Positions 45,291 through 56,715 of a stretch of 64,000 nucleotides of DNA are shown in pieces. The position numbers were made by a program, and so were the translations under genes. Numbering within the stretch: the first letter of the stretch is position 1; the number at the start of each line of letters is the position of its first letter. This DNA comes from Stomorhina lunata (Eukaryota > Arthropoda > Insecta > Diptera > Rhiniidae). The DNA is taken from positions 59,346,928 to 59,410,927 of the forward strand of contig OW121744.1 in NCBI GenBank assembly GCA_933228675.1. Direction: 5' to 3'. The notes under the pieces were generated by a model. The model worked only from the letters and a program-made list of their open reading frames with translations, was not told the origin of the DNA and ran no database searches.

Positions 45291-46557
45291 CCTATATCGA
45301 AAACGGCTCTAACGATTTTGATAAAATTTGTACAGTGGGTATCTTTTTTAATGTATAGGTCGAAGAAGAAGGGACTTTTGGAACTTTTGTCTCTAAGAGG
45401 GTAAAAACGGGTAAAAAGGGGAAAAAATCGAAAACGCTATATCTCCTTAAGTAATAGGTATAGAAACAAAATTTAAATTACGTTTTAAACAGCTATGAAA
45501 ATAAACGGACAGGTGTTTGGTACTTTTTTGAAACTATGTCCGATAAGGGGTAAAAAAGGGTGAAAATAGTTTTTTTGGTACCTTTTTAACCCACTCTTAT
45601 ATTTTAAACTAAGGAATATAGAAAGAAACTTTGTACTGCAATCAATAGATGTAAAAGAAATATTGAACACGTATTTGGTACTTTTTTGATTTTGTGGCCA
45701 AAAGGTGTAAAAAAGGGATAAACTGATAACTTAACATCTACAAAAGTAATATGAATAGGGAAATTATGTTAACTGCTTTCTAATAAAATGTACCGAATTC
45801 AAATTGTACCACAGAAGTACCAATTATGCATATGGAACTTTTTAAAATTAGGGGATAAAAAGGGGAAAAAATTAGTAATGTTATAACTGTAAAACAAATG
45901 AATGTTTGTCTGTATGTATGTTCTTTATAGAATAGTAAACTGTGAATTTGATCATGTTATGCTCTTTAGCAAAGATGTTGCGGATAAGCCGGCGGAGGTT
46001 TTTAAGTTAGTAAACCGAATTTCCGACAGGTGGCGCCACTGAAAATTACTAAAAATTAATTAAATCGTAAACTGTACATTTGATCATACTATGATCTGTT
46101 GCAAAGTTGTAGCGCATGAGCCGGCGAATGCTTTTTAATTGGTGTGAATAATTTCCGACAGGTGGCGCTTCTGAAAATTACTCAAAGTCAATTTAATCTT
46201 AAGCTGTAAACTGTGCATTTGATCAGACTATAAGTGAATTAAATCATAAATCATGTTATGATCATAAGCAAAGTTTTTACGCATAAGCAGATGAAGGTTT
46301 CTTAGTGGTATGAACGACTTCAGGCGGCGCCACTGAAAACTACTCAAAATGAATTAAATCGTATATTTGATCAGACTATAATCTTTAGAAAAGTTGTTGC
46401 GCATGAGTCGACGGAGGTTTCTGTTGGTATGACCAATTTTCAAAATTATTTAAAATGAGTTAAACTGTAACTGTATAAAATAAAATATACAAAAACTTTA
46501 AAATTTGCCTCAAAATGCTTATCATAAAGCCCCGAGCAAGGCTCGGTCAACCAGGTA
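45164..46557 (+). mobile_element. Helitron-like family D, copy 2
   Basis: The start TCTTATATTCTTAAACGAGC follows an A. Then come a long (TA)n tract, GAAAACGGCTCTAACGATTT and TTTGTACAGTGGGTATC (Helitron-type 5' block), GGACAGGTGTTTGGTACTTT, repeats with GGTGGCGCCACTGAAAATTA, and the 3' hairpin CCGAGCAAGGCTCGG at 46532-46546 followed by TCAACCAGGTACTA. Both ends can be compared with copies 1 and 3. The 3' end lacks the CTRR of typical Helitrons. No coding sequence. Confidence 0.7.
45197..45285. repeat. (TA)n microsatellite in family D
   Basis: Nearly pure TA dinucleotide over about 89 bases, lying between the two parts of the family D 5' region. Copies at 55376-55405 and 63646-63662 have shorter tracts in the same place. 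Confidence 0.95.
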
Positions 46558-47156
46558 CTATAACATGAACTACGTAGCTCTAGCACACGTAGCGTGTGAG
46601 TTAGATAGTTTGAGAAATAACTTTTTAAAATTTACTTATATTGAGTTAGAGTTATATAAATATAAATTTTTACATAATATTTTATTAGATATTATTATAT
46701 ACATTAAATATATAAATATTTGATAAGTATGTTAATTGTTTACATAAATTCTCCCCATTGTATTTATGGTAAATAAAGTCAAGTGGTTTAAATCGCTCAT
46801 TTATTTCAATATTATATGGTGTTTACAGCACTAAATCTATGATTGTCTCCAACAAAAATAGAAAATAGTTTAATTTTGGCTACAGCTACAACGGTGCTCG
46901 GTAGTCGTGTAGCTGTGTCGACTATAAAAAATTTATTTCTATTTGAATGCATGTATTCTAATTTTGACAGGTTGTAGCCCGTAGCCTGCTGTTGTCTATG
47001 TGTTTAATGCATAAACGTACTTACAATATTATGATGCGCAAGGGAAATTTATTTTGTTTTCAGTGAGTTCAAAAAATCAATTTAGTGCGTAAACTGTTAA
47101 TGCAAGATCGGCTTATGAAATATTGTAATTAAGAGGAATCCTTGAACATTAGTTCC

Positions 47157-49160
47157 ACTTCTTCTTCTATTATCCTTGACTCCCAGTAGAGCATAGGGGC
47201 TTAACCATTCTTTAATAGCGAATTATATTGCGTGATGTTAGACATACGTCAATCCGAGCATAGCTTGCTGCTTGCAACTCCGTATCAATTGACCATTTCC
47301 ACGTTCTAGCAGGTGCATCAACACGATGGCCTCTTCCGGGTAGATTCCATCGAAGCGCTTATCGAGCAATGTTGGTATTTGGCCTTCGAAGTATATGGCC
47401 TATCCATCGCCATTGACATACCTATTTTGAAGCAGGATTTGATTTGTCGCGTTATGTAGATCTTCATTTCTTATGCGCTTCGCCCACCATTTATTAAAGA
47501 TTTACCGTAAGCATTTGTTTGCAAAGGAATGCAGGTGCTTATCGATTGCATTTGTGCGTTTCCAAGTTTCACAGCCGTAATAAAAGATGGACTTGGCATT
47601 CGTGTAGTATATTTGCAACTTAGTTGTAGACAGAGGTTCGAAAGGCTCAATTCCTAATTCCATATTTTAAAATCAAATTTATTTTAGTGTTTATATCATT
47701 CCCATAATACATTCACCTGAATCAAGTCATAAGCCTTAACTTTTAAGAATTAAGTCTTAGGGAATTTAAAATCAGTTAGATTTAATTTAAATTATTTCAA
47801 TTCTTAATCTTATACAAAAATAATAAAAAATTTTATAAACAAATCATTTTGTAAAGGCATACAAAAATAAATGTATTCAAACGAACCCTACAGTTCAAAA
47901 ATATATAATACCTATAAAAGAGCGGAATAAAATAAATCTCAACGAAACAAGTCCTTAACCATAAAATAAGTTTCAGGATTGCATTAGGGATTAAATATCA
48001 TTTAATACCCATGAAAAAAAGTCCCCATTTTAGAGGATAAAGAAATTACTCTTTCTTAAGTTATTGGGTTAAAAAAGGGTTTTTAAGCTGAGATGATTTC
48101 CATCTCGATTTTAACAAAACCGTGGACTTGGTTTGTCTAAAAAACATGTATAAAAAGTCATATGATTAAAATGTGATTTATTCATTATCGACATACATAC
48201 ATATATATACATACATTTTCTAATTGTACTGAATTAAACTTAAGGTATTGCTAAATCATTTTTGAATTCCTAGGAATTAAGCTAATATTTAATTAAGCCT
48301 TTCGAAGCTCTGGTTGTAGATACCAAACTTCCAAGGTAATTAAAGGCACTTACACATCCAATAACCTCGCTATCCACATTGATGTATGTTGACGGGTTTG
48401 CCCCATAGCCTCCAGACATAATCCTTGTCTTGGAGATATTAATTTCCAGATTGAACAGTGATAGCATTAGTACTTTCTTGAAGGTTGTCTGAGCTTTGGC
48501 TTAGAAGACAAACATCATTAGCATATTCCAAGTTCTCGAGTTGTTTAAAAGGGTGTCCATTGGATACCGCGTCTACCATTCAAAGTCGTGCGCATTATAT
48601 TGATATATTCTGGCCTTACTCCTCAGTGACTTTGAACAGATTTAAAAATTTACCCTTGTGTAGGACTCGACATTTAAAGTCCACGTACATTGCCCGAATT
48701 AAGTTCTGAATTTTCGTTAGCATGTTACGATTTTCTAAAATTCTCCATAGATAGCTCCTATTGACACTGTCAAAGGCCTTCATAAAGTCGATAAACGCTA
48801 GGTAAATGTAGATGCGGAATTCATTACATTGCTCCAGTACTATTCGTACTGTGTTGATTAGATCCACACAAGAATGGTTATTTTTGAACACAAACCGATT
48901 TTCGCGAAGTGTAGAGGAAACAGCGTCGGATATTCTGTTCAAAATTACTCATAGTATTTTGCTCGGAATTGTATGAAATGTTTTACCCCTGTAGTTATTG
49001 CAGGCTTTAGAGTCACCTTTTTTGGTATTTTGAGTAGTATACCAATAAACTCTAGTTCAGCTTAAACTTGTAAAGTAGTTGAAAGCCTTCTGGTCTAAAT
49101 GGGATACTAAACTGGTGAGCCTTCTCGTTGAGAAATCTGTTGAAATGCAGTAGTTGATGA
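47157..49160 (-). pseudogene. RTE-type LINE, broken copy with insertion
   Basis: From the 3' tail (CTTCTTCTATTATCCTTGAC on the plus strand) the minus strand reads the C-terminal CETWKRTNAI region. It then shows an interruption, LEINISKTRIMSGGYGANPS, FNYLGSLV, RT motif A (FMKAFDSVNRSYLWRILENR) and, further 5', KKGDSKACNNYRG. The order is that of RTE-like reverse transcriptases. The catalytic YADD is altered, with several frameshifts and stops. An insertion of about 670 bases splits it at 47640-48308. The endonuclease domain is missing. Confidence 0.75.
47640..48308. mobile_element. TIR-bounded insertion in the RTE-type LINE
   Basis: TTCGAAAGGCTCAATT on the left is the inverse of AATTAAGCCTTTCGAAG on the right, and LINE sequence resumes on either side. 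The insert is AT-rich and non-coding, consistent with a MITE. The TSD is not clear. Confidence 0.55.
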
Positions 49161-49481
49161 CTAGTAATTAATGACTAGTCAGTGCCACATAGGTTCTAAA
49201 GTGGTCCCTTTGTGGTACCTGCAAGAATAAAAAGATTTCTAGAGTGCCTATGATAAAGGCTTATTTAAGCCAGTGCACATAAATAATTTCAAAAAGTGAT
49301 GATGGTATTTTATAGCAATACTTAAATTCAAAAAATTGGAACCATGTGGCTCTCCACATAACGAGAAGCTGTCAAAGTCAGATTTTTTTGTTAAGTTTGT
49401 TTTCATATATATTTTTTGGAGTATAAGCTTGTTTATTGGAACGTATTGTGAAAACAATTGGTACCGAGAGAAATTGTTCAT
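49161..49481. other. Unassigned DNA
   Basis: Nothing recognisable between the LINE fragment and the foldback element. Confidence 0.35.
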
Positions 49482-51160
49482 TAGGGTGGGTCGTTTTTTG
49501 GCTTTTGTCTCTGATCGACTTCTAAAAGTAAAATTATGTGGCCAAATTATGTCAATCGGAAGTGTGCAAAATATTGTTGATTTATTTTTAGGATACGAGC
49601 CCGCGCTAGGGGCCCAAAGTTTTCGACCCCATTTGTATGGGGAAAACTGAGAGTATTTGCAGTTTTTGCTACATTTCGTCCATTTGCAATTTATTTTTAA
49701 GAGAAAACATAATGGAATCTAAAAGTGAACTAATGCAGCTTTAACTGAAGTCATCAATGTTTGAAATCCATAGAACAGTTTTGAAGTTATTGTGATTTTC
49801 CCCAAAAAATTCGTGTCCTTGACAATACGCCTAAGGCTACACCGCTAGAAAAAACTACTTTGGACAAAAACTCGCAAAGTAAGACATTAGTTATCATTTA
49901 AGACTTGTAAGTAATTCATAGTTTAATTTTGTTAAAATATAACAATATTTACTTAGTTTTTTTCATAATCGAAAATGGGTCATTTTTCTCAGGGGGTTTC
50001 AAAAAGCATTTTTTAATTTTTTGAAATTTCTGTTAAACAAATATAACAAACTTGAATTTCTCTCATCTGTGTGTTAAAATAGATAAAAAAAAGACAATAA
50101 AGCTGAAAAAAGTGCCAAAAAAAACTTGGGTCATTTTTGACCCCATGCCTAAAAAGGGTTAAAATAATTTTTCTTAAATAAAAAAACACTTTATCCTAGT
50201 GTAAAATAATTACTTTTTAGTATTATTATTAAAATTTAGTAATAAATTAATAATATTACGTATTTAAAAAATACAAAAATACAAAAAATCAAATTTTTCA
50301 TCTTTGACTCCGGAAAAAAGGGTTAAGTTTACCCAATTTTAAAAACATAGAACCTGTTTATATTTTCCATAGTATGGATAGTTTTATTCCATGTAAACAT
50401 TATTAAAATTTAACATAAATAAGATTTATGAAGCATTTACTCAAATTATGAGCAAAAAAAAAATACTTTTTTCCGAAATTCGTCAAATTCGAACACAAGG
50501 TACGGGAAAATGATTTGAGATATCGACCTCATTTTTTTGAGTTTTGTTGTCTTTTCTTTTGTTTTAACAGACCGATGAGAGAAATTTGAATCTGTAATAT
50601 TTATTTAACAAAATTTTCAAAAAATTAAAAAATGCGTTTTTAAACCCACCTGAGAAAAATTACCCATTTTCGATTATAAAAAAACTAAGTAAGTATTGTT
50701 AAATTTTAACAAAATTAAACAATGAAGTACTTACAAGTCTTAAAACGATAAATAATGTCTTACTTTGCGAGTTTTTGTCCAAAGTAGTTTTTTCTAGCGG
50801 TGTATCCTTAGTCATATTGTCAAGGACACGAATTTTTGGGGGAAAATCACAATAACTTCAAAACTGTTTTATGGATTTCAAACATTGATAACTTTAATTA
50901 AAGCTGCATTAGTGCACTTTTAGACTCCATTATATTTTCTCTTTAAAATGAATCGTAAATGGACGAAATGTAGGAAAAACTGCAAATACTCTCAGTTTTC
51001 CCCATACAAATGGGGTCGAAAACTTTGGGCCCCTAGCGCGGGCTCGTATCCTAAAAATAAATCAACAATATTTCGCACACTTCCGATTGACATAATTTGG
51101 CCACATAATTTCACTTTTAGAAGTCGATCAGAGACACAAGTCAAAAAACGACCCACCCTA
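49482..51160. mobile_element. 1.68-kb foldback transposon-like inverted repeat
   Basis: The left end TAGGGTGGGTCGTTTTTTG and right end CAAAAAACGACCCACCCTA are exact inverses. The arms stay complementary for about 640 bases each (49482-50130 and 50515-51160), including GGATACGAGCCCGCGCTAGG and CGAGTTTTTGTCCAAAGTAG. The roughly 380-base centre is AT-rich. Arm identity is high with scattered differences. There is no transposase, and no TSD could be confirmed. Superfamily unknown. Confidence 0.75.
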
Positions 51161-51522
51161 GTGTCTCATGTCTAATTAATGTGTTAAAAAAATTATTCTA
51201 AATTATTACTCTTTTTAGATTGTCTATTCGTTTGGCCCGTTTTTATAGAGTGTATGTTTGAAGAACCGTAACTTATAAAAGAATCTGAATTTTCTAAGAA
51301 ATTTATATTTTAAAGGTGACAGTATGATTTGCTCCATCTACATCAAATACCATTGAAAATGGTCATGACTCTGATTCTGAAGAAGATCTTAGCGGAAAAT
51401 AATTTAGGATTAGAAAAATTGGACTTTGATCAATTTTAATTTTGATGTACTGTACATATTTTTTTAGCTATTTGTTGAATTAATGAAAAGTAATGTAATC
51501 AAATGCCTACACAGAAAAAATC
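51161..51522. other. Unassigned DNA
   Basis: Nothing recognised. Confidence 0.35.
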
Positions 51523-51690
51523 TACATATGGGCAAATCCTGCTTGGCGGACGATACATTTGTACGGATTTTTTTGTACTTGTCGTTCCACACTAGATATA
51601 TTTGCACAGATTTCAAATAATATTAGCTCATCGACTGTGCTATCAAATGGCATTTGTTAATTTACATAAAGATATTCGCTTTTGAAGTGC

Positions 51691-52531
51691 TGTGACGGAC
51701 GCTACAAAAAATGGAAGTGACTTTTTTTTTTCAACACGTGTTTCTGTAATTTTTATCAAATGGTTATAGTAATAAAAAAAATTGTAGATACATCGAAGAT
51801 AGAGGAAAATCAGAGGATTACAAAACAGTATTTATAAAATATTTTTAAGTTTCCAGTTTCACCAAAAATCCATAAATGTACTGTTGCGGACGCTACATGA
51901 CGGATGATACAGATTTTACTTGAATGTTTTTTATAAGGAAAAAAATCATATTTCATATTTTTTTAAGGATTCGTTAATCAGTGAAAATAACGGTTTTATT
52001 TGTTCCCGAATTTCATCCCCTTCCCTTTCATGTTCGCGGTTAAAATGCGATTTTTGGGAAGAATTTAATATTTCACAAAACGGCTAAATACATATATTTA
52101 TTTAAAGTTTTACACTTTTTGCATCTAATTTTTCATTGAGAGATTGCTGCGGCCAGCTGTTAGAGTGTCCCAAAAATCAAATTTCAAAAGCATAAAATTT
52201 GCCTCACTGTATATTTTTTTAACACCAAATATCTTAAATTTAATCTTTGAATATAGACAGTGTTATTGCTTTATGAATAAGACTGTGTGAATAAGAATGT
52301 GTTCGTTAATATTGTATTTAATAAATATCATTAAAAATATATACTGTGACGGACGCTACACACTTTTCTGTACATATTTTCAGTAAAATGCTATATTAAC
52401 ATCCATATATTTTTAACCTAATGTAAAGCTTGCTGTAAGTTCTCTTTACGAACCAAGTTCAATTGGAGAAAAAAGAAAAATTGCACTAGTCAAATTAAAA
52501 TAAAACCTTTATTTCTGTGACGGACGCTACA
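51691..52531 (+). repeat. Recurrent TGTGACGGACGCTACA motif
   Basis: Direct copies lie at 51691-51706, 51882-51897 (TGTTGCGGACGCTACA), 52345-52360 and 52516-52531. Weaker forms lie at 51896-51911 (TGACGGATGATACA) and about 51545 (GGCGGACGATACA). All are in one orientation inside otherwise AT-rich DNA. Such subterminal direct repeats can be transposase-binding sites, which is inference. Confidence 0.75.
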
Positions 52532-52684
52532 CACTCTAGCCCTTTTTTACTTGACGTTATTTATATCTAATTGTATAAAGTTAAGTAGACTTTAAGCTCC
52601 AACTGAAACTTGATACCTAAATAGATGTTTTTGCTATTTTATGAACTTTTATAAAACCAATTCTTTTAGAAAATGTATAAAAAT

Positions 52685-53326
52685 CAGGGACCGTAACTGT
52701 TATAACTTTAATCGTAAAAGTCAGAAAATAAAAGTTATTTTTTGACTTTTATTTTTTCGAGCAGAAATAAAAGTCGTTTTTGTTTAAATTCATGATAAAT
52801 TCATTAAAAAAAATTTTAAAACAACGATAATTTTTCAGTGAAAATAATTTGCATATCCTCAAAAATTAATGAAGTTGAGTTTTGCAATCATAATTACGGT
52901 TGAAAACACAAAAATAACTTTTATTTCTGCTCGAAAAAATAAAAGTAAAAAAATAACTTTTATTTCTGCTCGAAAAAATAAAAGTCAAATAATAACTTTT
53001 ATTTATGCTCAAAATAATAATAAAAGACAAAAATAACTGTTATTTTTGCTCGAAAAAATAAAAGTTAAAAAATAACTTTTATTTTTGCTCAAAAAAATAA
53101 AAGTTAAAAATAACTGTTATGTTTGCTCAATAAAATAAAAATCGAAAAATAACTGTTATTTTTTTTTTTCTAAAAAGTAAAAATCAGATTTTTAAAAAGC
53201 ATCGCATTTTTTTTTAATTTGGTCCAAGACTATCTAAATGGTATACTTGGTTTTATTCTCTGACATTTCCTTGAGGTTGCTTTTTTTAATTAAAAATTCA
53301 AAAATAACAGTTATTTTCGGTCTCTG
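52685..53326. mobile_element. hAT-type MITE with perfect 8-bp target duplication
   Basis: The ends CAGGGACCGTAACTGTTAT and AACAGTTATTTTCGGTCTCTG are imperfect inverted repeats starting CAG(G/A)G. They are flanked by identical ATAAAAAT at 52677-52684 and 53327-53334. Eight-base duplications and CAGGG termini are hallmarks of hAT transposons. The 642-bp element has no ORF. Its body carries a 39-bp tandem repeat and an inverted copy of it. Confidence 0.75.
52914..53175. repeat. 39-bp minisatellite inside the hAT MITE
   Basis: About seven units beginning ATAACTTTTATT or ATAACTGTTATT start at 52914, 52953, 52992, 53033, 53072, 53110 and 53149. Each contains TGCTCGAAAAAATAAAAGT and is itself near-palindromic. 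An inverse unit lies at about 52717-52790. Confidence 0.9.
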
Positions 53327-53339
53327 ATAAAAATTCGAG

Positions 53340-53723
53340 ATGGTTGCAAATGAAGACCTGACATTCACAAAGAGAGCAATCAAAAATTGTATCCATTATA
53401 TATTTAACAATGAGTATCGACATCGAATGAACCATGAGCTGTATGAATTATACGCTGACATAGACATAGTAAAACGCATTAAACAACAGCGTCTGCGTTG
53501 GCTAGGACATGTTGTGCGAATGGATAAAAATAATCCGGCAAGAAAAGTCTTCGATAATGATTCAGAGGGAACGCGTAGAAGAGGGCGTCCAAAACTTCGA
53601 TGGAAAGGCCAAGTAGAAGAAAATCTTTTGAAACTTGGTATACGAAATTGGAGAATATGCGCACAAGATAGAGGTGCATGGAATTCTAAAATATGCTCGG
53701 CTTTTGACCTAAACAGGTTGTAA
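53340..53723 (+). pseudogene. RTE-type LINE C-terminal fragment (second family)
   Basis: The 127-residue open frame contains RHRMNHELYELYADIDIVKR, QQRLRWLGHVVRMDKNNPAR, RRRGRPKLRWKGQVEENLLK and LGIRNWRICAQDRGAWNSK. This is the conserved C-terminal end of RTE-like LINE proteins. It lacks endonuclease and RT domains, so it is a 5'-truncated insertion. The frame is intact, suggesting a fairly young fragment. It differs clearly from the RTE family at 33068 and 55700. It lies 6 bases beyond the MITE target duplication. Confidence 0.8.
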
Positions 53724-53896
53724 TTACAGGCCATTTAAAGAAAGAAATATATATTCTAAAGGATCAATATATGGTTAATTTTTCCACAACACAAATACAT
53801 AAGCGGTTTTGAGAGTTTTAAAATTCTGTCCTTGGTTTAATGTTTTTCGGATTTGCCCATATGTAAAATGAATCATTTTTCTGATTTTAATTAAAA

Positions 53897-55432
53897 GTAC
53901 CTGGTAAACCGAGCCTTGCTCGGAGCTTTATGATAAGCATTTTGAGGAAAATTTTAAAGTTTTTATATATTTTATATTATAAAGTGCTAAAATAAATTTA
54001 AATAAGTTTATTGTAGAAATATTCAGTTAATTTTGAATTATTTGATTTAGTTTGTCCGACCAACACATAGTTTGCATAGTTTACAGTTTAACTCATTTTG
54101 AATAATTTTGGAAATTATTCATATCAACAGAAACCTCTGTCGACTCATGCGCAACAACTTTGCTAAAGATTATAGTCTGATCAAATGCACAGTTTACGAT
54201 TTAATTCATTTTGAGTAGTTTTCTGTGGCGCTACCTGTCGGACTTTGCTTATTCCAATTCATAAACCTTCTTCGGCTTATCCGTAACAACTTTGCTAAAG
54301 ATTATAGCATGATTAAATGTACAGGATACTATTAAATTGACTTTGAGTAAATTTCAGTAGCGCCACCTGTCGAAATTTCTTCATACCAACTAAGAAACCT
54401 TCGTCGGCTCATGTGCAACAACTTTGCTAAAGATTGTAGCATGATTAAATGTACAGATTACGATTAAATTGACTTTGAGTAAGTTTCTGTAGCGCCACCT
54501 GTCGGAAATTATTCATACCAACTAAAAAGCCTTCGTCGGCTCATGCGCTACAACTTTGCTAAAGATCATAGCATGATCAAATGTACAGTTTACGATTTAA
54601 TTAATTTTTTGTAATTTTCAGTGGTGCCATCTGTCGGAAATTAGTCTTATCAACTTTAAAACCTTCGCCGGCTTATCCGCAACATCTTCGCTAAAGAGCA
54701 TAACACAATCAAATTCACAGTTTACTATTCTATAAAGAACATACATACAGACAAACATTCATTTGTTTAAAATAATACTAATTTTTCCCCCTTTTTATTC
54801 CCTAATTTCTAAAAGTTCCATATGTATATTTGGTACTTTTTTGGTGCCAATTGAATTCGGTACATTTTTTTAAAACGCATTTAACATAATGTATAATGTT
54901 CCTATTCATATTTATTACGTTGGAGATGTTAAGTTATCATTTTATCCCTTTTTTTACCCATTTTGGCTCCAAAATCACAAAAGTACCAAATACGTGTTTC
55001 ATGTTTTTTTTACATCTATTGATTGCAGTACCAAGTTTCTTTCTATATTCTTTAGTTTAAAATATAAGAGTGGGTTAAAAAGGTGCCAAAAAAACTATTT
55101 TCACCCTTTTTTACCCCCTATCGGACATAGTTTCAAAAAAGTACCAAACACCTGTCCGCTTATTTTCAAAGCTGTTTAAAACGTAATTTTAATTTTGTTT
55201 CTATATCTATTACTTTAGGAGACATAGCGTTTTCGATTTTTTCCCCTTTTTACCCGTTTTTACCCTCTTAGAGGTAAAAGTTCCAAAAGTCCCTTCTTCT
55301 TCGACCTATACATCAAAAAAGATACCCACTGTCCAAATTTTATCAAAATCGTTAGAGCCGTTTTCGAGATAGCCATTCTATATATATACATATATATATA
55401 TATACAATTATTGCTCGTTTAAGAATATAAGA
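53897..55432 (-). mobile_element. Helitron-like family D, copy 3 (most complete)
   Basis: On the plus strand: GTACCTGGTAAACC, the hairpin CCGAGCCTTGCTCGG (one base before GAGCTTTATGATAAGCATTT), about six 120-135-bp repeats with GCGCCACCTGTCGG, TACCAAACACCTGTCCGCTT, GATACCCACTGTCC, AAATCGTTAGAGCCGTTTTC, a (TA)n tract and CAATTATTGCTCGTTTAAGA ending AATATAAGA before T. At about 1.54 kb it has both ends. Confidence 0.7.
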
Positions 55433-55699
55433 TATTAGTATTTCATAGTAAAAAATTTTTATTTTGGTTCAGAGAAGAGAATCGGGCTCAACTAACTATT
55501 TATAAAAAATGTGCTATATCTTTAATAAGTGAATTCAAAGAATCAGAAATTTATTTTTTTTTACTTTATGCACAAATTATTTTAAAAATTAATCATACTT
55601 TATAGCTTTGGTCGCATGCATTCTATTGAAAATGGCCGTAAGTCGGGCGTAGTAATTAGATCGATATTAAATTTGTATCCGAAACTATAACGTCAAAAT
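55433..55699. other. Short unassigned spacer
   Basis: AT-rich DNA between family D copy 3 and the RTE-type LINE. Confidence 0.3.
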
Positions 55700-56715
55700 A
55701 ATTCTTCTCTTCTGTTATCCTTGACTCCCAGTGGAGCATAGGGCCTCAACCATCCTTTTATATCGGACTCTATTGCGAGATGTTAGGCATACATCATCCC
55801 ATGAATAGTTTGCTGCTTGTAACTCCGCATCAATTGATCTTCTCCACGTTCTAGCAGGTGCACACGATGGCCGCTTCCTTGTGGATTCCAACGAAGCGCT
55901 TGTCGAGCAATGTTGGTATTTGGCCTTCGAAGTGTGTGGCCTATCCATCGCCATTTCCGTTGACATAGCTCTGTGGAAGCATGGATTTGGTTTGTTGCAT
56001 TAAGTAGATCTTCATTTCTTATGCGATTCGGCCACCATATATTAAGAATTTGTCTTAAGCATTTGTTTGTAAAGGTTTGCAGTCGTTTATCGATGGCATT
56101 TGTGCGTTTCCATGTTTCGCAGCCGTAAGTTTATCGATGGCATTTGTGCGTTTCCATGTTTCGCAGCCGTAATATAGGATGGACTTGACATTCGATTTAT
56201 ATATTCGTAACTTAGTTGTTGTTGATATTTGCCGAGATTTCCAAATTGCTCGAAGAATGCCGAATGCAGATTTTGCCTTATTAATACGCGATTTAATATC
56301 CTCGTCTGCACCACCTTTTGTAGTTACTAAACTTCCCAGGTAATTGAAGGTATCTACACGCCCAATAACCTCGTTATTCACATTGATGTGTGTCAACGGG
56401 TTTGCGCCATTACCTCCAGGCATAATCTTTGTCTTGGAAATATTAATTTCAAGACCAGCTAAACGAGATTCAGCAGTAATAGCGTTAGTATTCTCTTGAA
56501 GTTGGCCAGAGCTTTGGCTTAGAACACATTCGTCATCGGCATATTCCAAGTCCTCAAGTTATTTAAAGGGTGTCCATTGGATACCGTGTCTACCATTTAG
56601 AGCCGTACGCATTATGTTGTCGATGACGAGGATAAAAAGTATAGGTGATAATATACATCCTTGTCTTACTCCAGTAGTAACATCGAACGGATCTGATAGT
56701 TGGGATGTAAATGGG
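55700..56715 (-). pseudogene. RTE-type LINE RT 3' portion
   Basis: The minus strand reads LEYADDECVLSQSSGQLQEN (YADD catalytic box), LAGLEINISKTKIM, FNYLGSLVTTKGGADEDIKS, ISTTTKLRIYKSNVKSILYY and CETWKRTNAIDK. After a frame break it reads the C-terminal RTWRRSIDAELQAANYSWDD and a 3' tail. YADD is preserved, but a 44-bp tandem duplication (56085-56172) and other indels break the frame. The 5' part stops near 56715, where an oppositely oriented 5' segment begins. Confidence 0.8.
56085..56172. repeat. 44-bp tandem duplication in the RTE-type LINE
   Basis: GTTTATCGATGGCATTTGTG recurs at 56085 and 56129, the two 44-base units being identical. It duplicates the CETWKRTNAI coding region and shifts the frame. 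Confidence 0.9.

Larger units (their letters stand above)
44665..47003. mobile_element. TTAA-flanked element hosting a Helitron-like insertion
   Basis: The left end ACACATAGACAACAGCAGGC and right end GCCTGCTGTTGTCTATGTGT are perfect inverted repeats. TTAA lies directly outside each (44661-44664 and 47004-47007). Further inside, CGACTAC- and GTAGCTG-rich subterminal sequence is present on both sides. Removing the nested family D element (45164-46557) leaves about 950 bases. No transposase is visible, so it is non-autonomous. TTAA duplication suggests piggyBac or Kolobok, undecided. Confidence 0.65.
51523..53865. mobile_element. Candidate element bounded by 17-bp inverted repeats
   Basis: TACATATGGGCAAATCC at 51523-51539 recurs exactly inverted at 53849-53865. 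Between them lie five or six dispersed copies of a GACGGACGCTACA motif, an hAT-type MITE and an RTE-type LINE C-terminus. The first kilobase has no recognisable coding sequence. The bounding repeats could be ends of an unknown DNA transposon or chance survivors of an older inverted repeat. Confidence 0.4.

Noticed and set aside
45189..45404. 71-codon frame with IYIYIY repeats
   Set aside because: Translation of the (TA)n tract.
53396..53734. 112-codon minus-strand frame
   Set aside because: Antisense shadow of the RTE-type C-terminal fragment, whose plus-strand motifs are clear.
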